Origin: an uncultured Opitutales bacterium
GTDB taxonomy: Bacteria > Verrucomicrobiota > Verrucomicrobiia > Opitutales > UBA2995
Direction: 5' to 3'
DNA: 38,322 nucleotides
NCBI GenBank assembly: GCA_938075565.1
Contig: CALJGU010000214.1
Location: 1-38,322, forward strand
Shown: one piece after another, positions 34,795 through 38,322 of the stretch
Layout of the letters: every line of letters starts with the position of its first letter
Numbering within the stretch: position 1 is the first letter of the stretch
Made by a program: the position numbers and the translations under genes
Notes under the pieces: model-generated
What the model was told of the DNA's origin: nothing
Database searches by the model: none
The model's input: only the letters and a program-made list of their open reading frames with translations

Positions 34795-36282
34795 TTAAAT
34801 TTGTTGAGCCGGTTGAGCTACGTTTGAAGTGTTACGGGTATGTGTCTTGAGAATGCGGGCACGTTCTGATCTGACCAACGGATTACTACGATGGCCCCAT
34901 ATTTTCTTACGAGCCTGTTTAGCTCGCTCCAATGGGTCTATTATAGGACAAGGGTAAGTCTCTCCGATTTTTACGCCACACATGGTTTGTTCCAACAGCT
35001 CCATTTTCCATGGGGTATGTGTAAATGCGTTCGGGACGCCCTCAAGTTCTGGAACCCAGTGATGAATGAAATGACCCAGCGGATCATGTTCCAGGGATTG
35101 TTTTACAGGGTTGTAGATTCGTATGGCATTTGTACCAGTAGTTCCGGCCTGCATTTGAAATTGGGTGAAGTGTATCCCCGGTTCGTAATCGAGAAAAAGT
35201 CGCGCCAAGTGGTTAGTACCTCGTCTCCAGTCTTGATCCAGGTGGTGACACAAGACAGAAACCAACATGGCTCGCATGCGAAAATTGATCCAACCGGTTT
35301 CATGAAGGCAACGCATTAATGCATCGACCAGTGGCAAACCTGTATGACCGGTTTTCCAAGCCTCCAGCCAATCCGATCTGTTCTCGTGTTCCAGCGACTC
35401 ATAACCTCGATTCACGCACTGGTATTCGTAACTACATTCGACTTCGAACTTTTGCATAAAATGGCAATGCCATTTGAGACGTTGCAGAAATGCCGAGAAG
35501 GGACGTTTGTGATTTGCATATTGGTCATGATGCTTGATGAATCGATACGCTTGTTTAACAGAAAGATTGCCCCATGCGAGATGAGTAGAAAGGCGGGAAC
35601 AGGATACGCGACTCTCTGCCGGTTTAGAAATGTGCTTGTGGTAATTTAGTCCCCTTTCTTCAGCGAAAGAGGAGAGCTGATTGCATACCTCCGACTCTCC
35701 GGGTTTCTGGAAGGCATGAGGGTAATTTTCCAATTCCTTCAGGAGATTAGAATTTGGGGTAAAGGGATGCTTTTTGAGGGTAAGGGACTGCATGGAATAA
35801 CGATTTTCAATGCCAGGTGAATGCATGGTATCAAACCACTTTTTATCCCAACCCTTTCGGTCCTTGATTCCACGTAAAATGCCGTCACGTTGAAACTCCG
35901 TCCACTGCGTTCCGTGCTCTTGAAGAATCGTTCTAACCTGCTTGTCCCGGTTCCAGGTGGTTTCCGTCCCCGTCTCCTGATAACTAAAAACGTTCCTTAC
36001 TGAATAATGCTTTAGGGCCCAGCAAAATACATCCGTGGCTTCTCCAAAGAAGAGATCCACTTTTCGCCCAGAAGAACCAAGCCCGCGGTTCATGGAAGGC
36101 AGGCTGTGATAGGTAAACTGCCAGTGACGCAGACTCCAGTCGGGATGCTGTTGGGTGGATGGTTCAAACAAAAAGCAGATAAAGTAAGGGATACCTGCCT
36201 CCTCTGCAGCTTGCAGAGGTGCATGATCGGCAAGACGCAGATCTCGCTTGAGCCAGACAATGTTAATGGTGCGTTCAGTCAT
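34795..36282 (-). CDS. Cryptochrome/photolyase family protein
   Basis: A 495-residue flavoprotein. The N-terminal photolyase alpha/beta domain starts INIVWLKRDLRLADHAPL (about 6-23). The C-terminal FAD-binding helical domain contains LSTHLAWGNLSVKQAYRF, TGLPLVDALMRCLHETGWINFRMRAMLVS, DYEPGIHFTQFQMQAGTTGTNAIRIYNPVKQ and DPLGHFIHHWVPEL. The last blocks differ from classical CPD photolyase (NxGGWQW...STGTDA) and match a less-studied bacterial cryptochrome/photolyase subgroup. It would repair UV lesions or sense light. The start at 36282 overlaps the upstream stop as ATGA; the frame continues upstream only into that gene. Confidence 0.88.
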   Translation of the reverse strand: MTERTINIVWLKRDLRLADHAPLQAAEEAGIPYFICFLFEPSTQQHPDWSLRHWQFTYHSLPSMNRGLGSSGRKVDLFFGEATDVFCWALKHYSVRNVFSYQETGTETTWNRDKQVRTILQEHGTQWTEFQRDGILRGIKDRKGWDKKWFDTMHSPGIENRYSMQSLTLKKHPFTPNSNLLKELENYPHAFQKPGESEVCNQLSSFAEERGLNYHKHISKPAESRVSCSRLSTHLAWGNLSVKQAYRFIKHHDQYANHKRPFSAFLQRLKWHCHFMQKFEVECSYEYQCVNRGYESLEHENRSDWLEAWKTGHTGLPLVDALMRCLHETGWINFRMRAMLVSVLCHHLDQDWRRGTNHLARLFLDYEPGIHFTQFQMQAGTTGTNAIRIYNPVKQSLEHDPLGHFIHHWVPELEGVPNAFTHTPWKMELLEQTMCGVKIGETYPCPIIDPLERAKQARKKIWGHRSNPLVRSERARILKTHTRNTSNVAQPAQQI

Positions 36283-37364
36283 CTTGACTCTCGCTCGCAG
36301 CGTTTCCAAAAGGCAAAGAAAGAGCGGAAATAGCCTGTCGTTTCAAACATCCATTCCCGAGGCTCTTCTGTCCCTTGAAACTGATTAAGGGGATGCTCTT
36401 TGAACCGTATTTCTGACCTGACCAAATGTGACCTTAAAGCAGCAAAGCTTCCGGTAAAAATTTGAATGCCTGGTATATTTTTTGCGAGCTCTAAGACAAA
36501 ACGTATACAAGACTCCGATACTGGGTATTTGGAGAAGACCTCTGGCTCGAGTAAAAGCACACGATTTGCCTTCATTTCAACATGCCATCGCGGATCGAGG
36601 TTGTAATAATTGTAGATAAGCGTTGGAAGTTCTGCATCAATTTCAGGAGGTGTGGTTTTCGGCAGCTTGGTCGTTAGCTCGAGATCGGCGAGAGGCCCCA
36701 GAGCTTCAGGTTTCGGGTCGGTCAACAATCGACTGTAGGGTTTATCGAGGAAAGTTCCGCGTTGCTGGGAATGACAGTAACGGTTGATATTCTCCTGATT
36801 TGCGATGTATTGCTTGCGGCTGTTGGAGCCCGCTACCCACTGCCAACTCAGCGCGTTACTCGCCCAATCCCCATCGAGAAGATGATGATACATCCAGCGA
36901 GCCGGGGCTTTCCAGTGACTTCTACCAAGGTTACAAGCCATGGCTGCAACATACATGCGAACATGGTTATGAAGATAACCGGTTTCATAAAATGTTTCGA
37001 TCGCTGTATCAATCGCATGAATACCTGTTTCAGCCCGAATAATGGAAATCGCCAATTGATGATTGTCGAATCCAGGCTGAGGGTGAAGCAGATCCTTTTC
37101 AATCGCCGACCCCTTATGAATCCATACCTGCTGCCAGTAATCCCGCCAAGCCAACTCCTGAATGAACTTTTTGATCTTTTCTGGATTGTATCCCCGACCA
37201 AACACTGAATGGAGCACCTGTTTTGTAGAAATGACACCTCTGGAGATGTAGGGTGACAAGTAAGTTACGGCACCATCCACAAAATTTCGACTCCGCCCAT
37301 AAGCAATGGGATCTACCTGCTCTATCCTGTTGAGAACCTCGTTGTATTGAGTTGGGAATATCAT
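36279..37364 (-). CDS. Photolyase-like FAD-binding domain protein with domain order changed
   Basis: A 361-residue protein that starts directly with a photolyase-type FAD-binding helical domain (about 20-220). It contains NFVDGAVTYLSPYISRGVIS, QELAWRDYWQQVW, ETGYLHNHVRMYVAAMACNLGR and DWASNALSWQWVAGSNSRKQYIANQENINRY. A Rossmann-like part follows it (about 250-350, NRVLLLEPEVFSKYPVSESCIRFVLELAKN). In normal photolyases the alpha/beta domain comes first, so this looks like a rearranged or reduced relative. It is coupled to the photolyase by ATGA and to the upstream ORF by TAATG. Light-dependent repair or sensing in partnership with the photolyase is likely but unproven. Confidence 0.8.
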   Translation of the reverse strand: MIFPTQYNEVLNRIEQVDPIAYGRSRNFVDGAVTYLSPYISRGVISTKQVLHSVFGRGYNPEKIKKFIQELAWRDYWQQVWIHKGSAIEKDLLHPQPGFDNHQLAISIIRAETGIHAIDTAIETFYETGYLHNHVRMYVAAMACNLGRSHWKAPARWMYHHLLDGDWASNALSWQWVAGSNSRKQYIANQENINRYCHSQQRGTFLDKPYSRLLTDPKPEALGPLADLELTTKLPKTTPPEIDAELPTLIYNYYNLDPRWHVEMKANRVLLLEPEVFSKYPVSESCIRFVLELAKNIPGIQIFTGSFAALRSHLVRSEIRFKEHPLNQFQGTEEPREWMFETTGYFRSFFAFWKRCERESR

Positions 37365-37793
37365 TACAGGATGATGTTTTCTTCAACACGGCACCGGAAA
37401 CTGTTGTTTCGGTCGTGTTTTGTTTTGGATCCGCTGAGCTCGAGCCGCAAAAGATGGGGGTCTACAGCTTCGGTTTGGACCCGAATTTTAAATTTCAGAT
37501 CAGTAGCGGTTTGCTTCAATACCTCGCCGCAATATGCGAACAGGCTATGGGTTTTGGGGAACATTTTTAAGTTGTTGGTTACAGCTTGGCTTTCCAAAAG
37601 ATCTGCCATTCGAAATGGGGTTCTTGATAGAGAGTTGTAGAGTGGGCTTTTAGACTTAGTAAAATTGCTGGAAGTCTTCGCAATGGGGGAGATTTTTATG
37701 CCATGTTGAATTGAGTTGCAAACGCGCAAATGCTCGATCCAGTGCATCCGTAACGACGCTGCGGACGGGACAATAAGCAAATTCCAAAAGCAT
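37364..37793 (-). CDS. Unrecognised small ORF, possibly frameshifted, upstream of photolyase pair
   Basis: One frame runs from ATG 37747 (or TTG 37780) to a TAA at 37364-37366 that overlaps the next ATG as TAATG, the spacing of a real coupled gene (127 or 138 residues). A second frame from ATG 37793 to TAA 37656 encodes 45 residues (MLLEFAYCPVRSVVTDALDR...) that look more protein-like than the overlapping part of the first frame. The two could be the two halves of one gene broken by a single frameshift near 37660-37690. I do not recognise either half. Coordinates cover both. Confidence 0.4.
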
Positions 37794-37877
37794 TTTGTTT
37801 TGTGTATAACTCCGAGCAGAGATAAATAACCACGGAAAGGCTGAGATTAATCTTGGTCACCAGCAACCCAACCGCGC

Positions 37878-37906
37878 TATTTGAATAAAATTAGATTATT
37901 CAAATA
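37878..37906. promoter_or_regulatory. Perfect 11-bp inverted repeat, candidate operator
   Basis: TATTTGAATAA (37878-37888) and TTATTCAAATA (37896-37906) are exact inverted copies around a 7-nt centre AATTAGA. It lies 85-100 bp upstream of the first ORF of the photolyase module. It has no T tract, so it is more like a dimeric regulator site than a terminator. No regulator gene is adjacent. Confidence 0.5.
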
Positions 37907-38091
37907 CGACTCAGTGTGCCTGCTGTGCATCCTGCTTTTCCGTTCCTTAAAAGATACCTCAATAGGGAGCATGAAATGCTTTTTAAATCTCACAACATAC
38001 AATCGGGCTGGTCGAATACCTCTCGTTGGAAGCTGTAAAACCAGATAAAAGTGCCATAACAAAAGAGAGTTAATAGTGGACCTCCCTTTTC

Positions 38092-38115
38092 AAAATGAAG
38101 CCGGCGATGGGACTT
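38092..38115 (-). repeat. Partial copy of the tRNA-Thr 3' end (possible attachment site)
   Basis: These 24 nt match 38244-38267 with one mismatch. The other copy covers the T-loop edge, acceptor 3' strand and CCA end of tRNA-Thr plus 4 nt beyond. In this copy the CCA reads TCA. The copies are direct repeats about 152 bp apart. Such duplicates of tRNA 3' ends are typical of integrase attachment sites, but no integrase is in the window. Confidence 0.5.
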
Positions 38116-38209
38116 ATTCCGTGGAGCCTAGCGAGGACAAGACAGACTGCGAAGCAGATTGGAACACCCGCGCAGGTGAAAGAACCGAAGCTGGAAACAT
38201 TTTTACAGG

Positions 38210-38237
38210 ATAGCCTCTGCCAATCGGCAGAGGCTAT
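38210..38237. terminator. Strong stem-loop downstream of tRNA-Thr
   Basis: ATAGCCTCTGCC (38210-38221) pairs perfectly with GGCAGAGGCTAT (38226-38237) around a 4-nt loop. It lies 11 nt past the tRNA CCA end, so it probably ends the tRNA transcript. On that strand it is followed by an A-rich rather than T-rich run, so it is not a textbook intrinsic terminator. Confidence 0.55.
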
Positions 38238-38247
38238 TCTGAGAAAA

Positions 38248-38322
38248 TGGAGCCGGCGATGGGACTTGAACCCGCAACCTACTGATTACAAATCAGTTGC
38301 TCTACCAATTGAGCTACACCGG
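38248..38322 (-). tRNA. tRNA-Thr (anticodon TGT), truncated by one base at window edge
   Basis: Read on the minus strand, the acceptor 5' strand is CCGGTG (first base outside the window) and pairs with CGCCGGC. Then come TA, the D arm GCTC...GAGC, the anticodon arm ACTGA-TTTGTAA-TCAGT with anticodon TGT, the T arm GCGGG-TTCAAGT, a discriminator T, and an encoded CCA (38248-38250). The T stem has a C-A mismatch (second pair). All conserved tRNA positions are present, so it should be functional. Confidence 0.9.

Larger units (their letters stand above)
37794..38247. other. Non-coding stretch upstream of photolyase module
   Basis: No gene is visible. The stretch holds an 11-bp perfect inverted repeat (37878-37888 and 37896-37906), a partial copy of the tRNA 3' end (38092-38115) and a strong 12-bp stem-loop (38210-38237). 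The promoter of the photolyase module should lie here, within about 100 bp of the inverted repeat. Confidence 0.4.

Noticed and set aside
37877-38062. 61-codon minus-strand frame
   Set aside because: It is AT-rich, covers the inverted repeat, and has no recognisable motif.
1-38322. CRISPR arrays, rRNA, transposases, integrases, riboswitches
   Set aside because: I saw no spaced direct repeats, rRNA-like blocks, transposase or integrase motifs, or known riboswitch cores.

Overview
The window looks like a chromosomal segment of a marine Verrucomicrobiota bacterium (Opitutales/Puniceicoccales-like). This is inferred from gene content: Cys-type sulfatases, a GH29 fucosidase, a cytochrome-domain DUF1549/DUF1553 (PSD1) protein paired with a DUF1501 protein, DUF1080 and ThuA proteins, PQQ-like propellers, and a TonB-dependent receptor with an STN domain. 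No rRNA is present to settle the taxonomy.

Layout. (1) 0.3-5.3 kb, minus strand: ECF sigma factor, FecR anti-sigma factor, then a 1093-aa STN/TonB-dependent receptor, a complete cell-surface signalling cassette. (2) 5.5-20.6 kb: a catabolic locus for a sulfated, probably fucose-containing glycan, with L-fucose isomerase, Gfo/Idh/MocA oxidoreductase, GH29 alpha-L-fucosidase, PfkB sugar kinase, two PQQ-like propeller proteins, DUF1080 and ThuA proteins, two sulfatases, a Sir2 protein without zinc-ribbon cysteines, and an SSS symporter. (3) 20.7-26.7 kb: tandem-TonB_C secreted protein, SGNH hydrolase, PSD1 and DUF1501 proteins. (4) 26.7-34.1 kb: a TonB energising operon of the TtpC type, DUF3450 - long ExbB-like (TtpC) - ExbB - ExbD - TonB - TPR. 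It is bracketed by two paralogous secreted proteins of a family I do not recognise, one as the last gene of the operon and one divergent from its head. (5) 34.1-38.3 kb: a decayed tRNA-like relic, a cryptochrome/photolyase, a translationally coupled photolyase-like FAD-binding protein, an unrecognised small ORF with a possible frameshift, a duplicated tRNA 3' end, and a tRNA-Thr(TGT) running off the window edge.

How it works together (inference): the receptor binds a glycan or other ligand, signals through FecR to the ECF factor, and is energised by the TtpC-type TonB complex. Sulfatases and the fucosidase would release sulfate and fucose, the SSS symporter would import sugar, and the isomerase would start fucose catabolism. 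The DUF1080 protein with the oxidoreductase would suit a 3-keto-sugar route. No fuculose-phosphate aldolase is in the window.

The most notable oddities: four in-frame stop codons (TAA, TAA, TAG, TGA) interrupt three otherwise intact genes between 8.0 and 11.9 kb (oxidoreductase, fucosidase, membrane PQQ protein), with no frameshift in them and no comparable stop in the other large genes; the paralogous unknown pair framing the TonB operon; and tRNA-derived repeats flanking the photolyase module.
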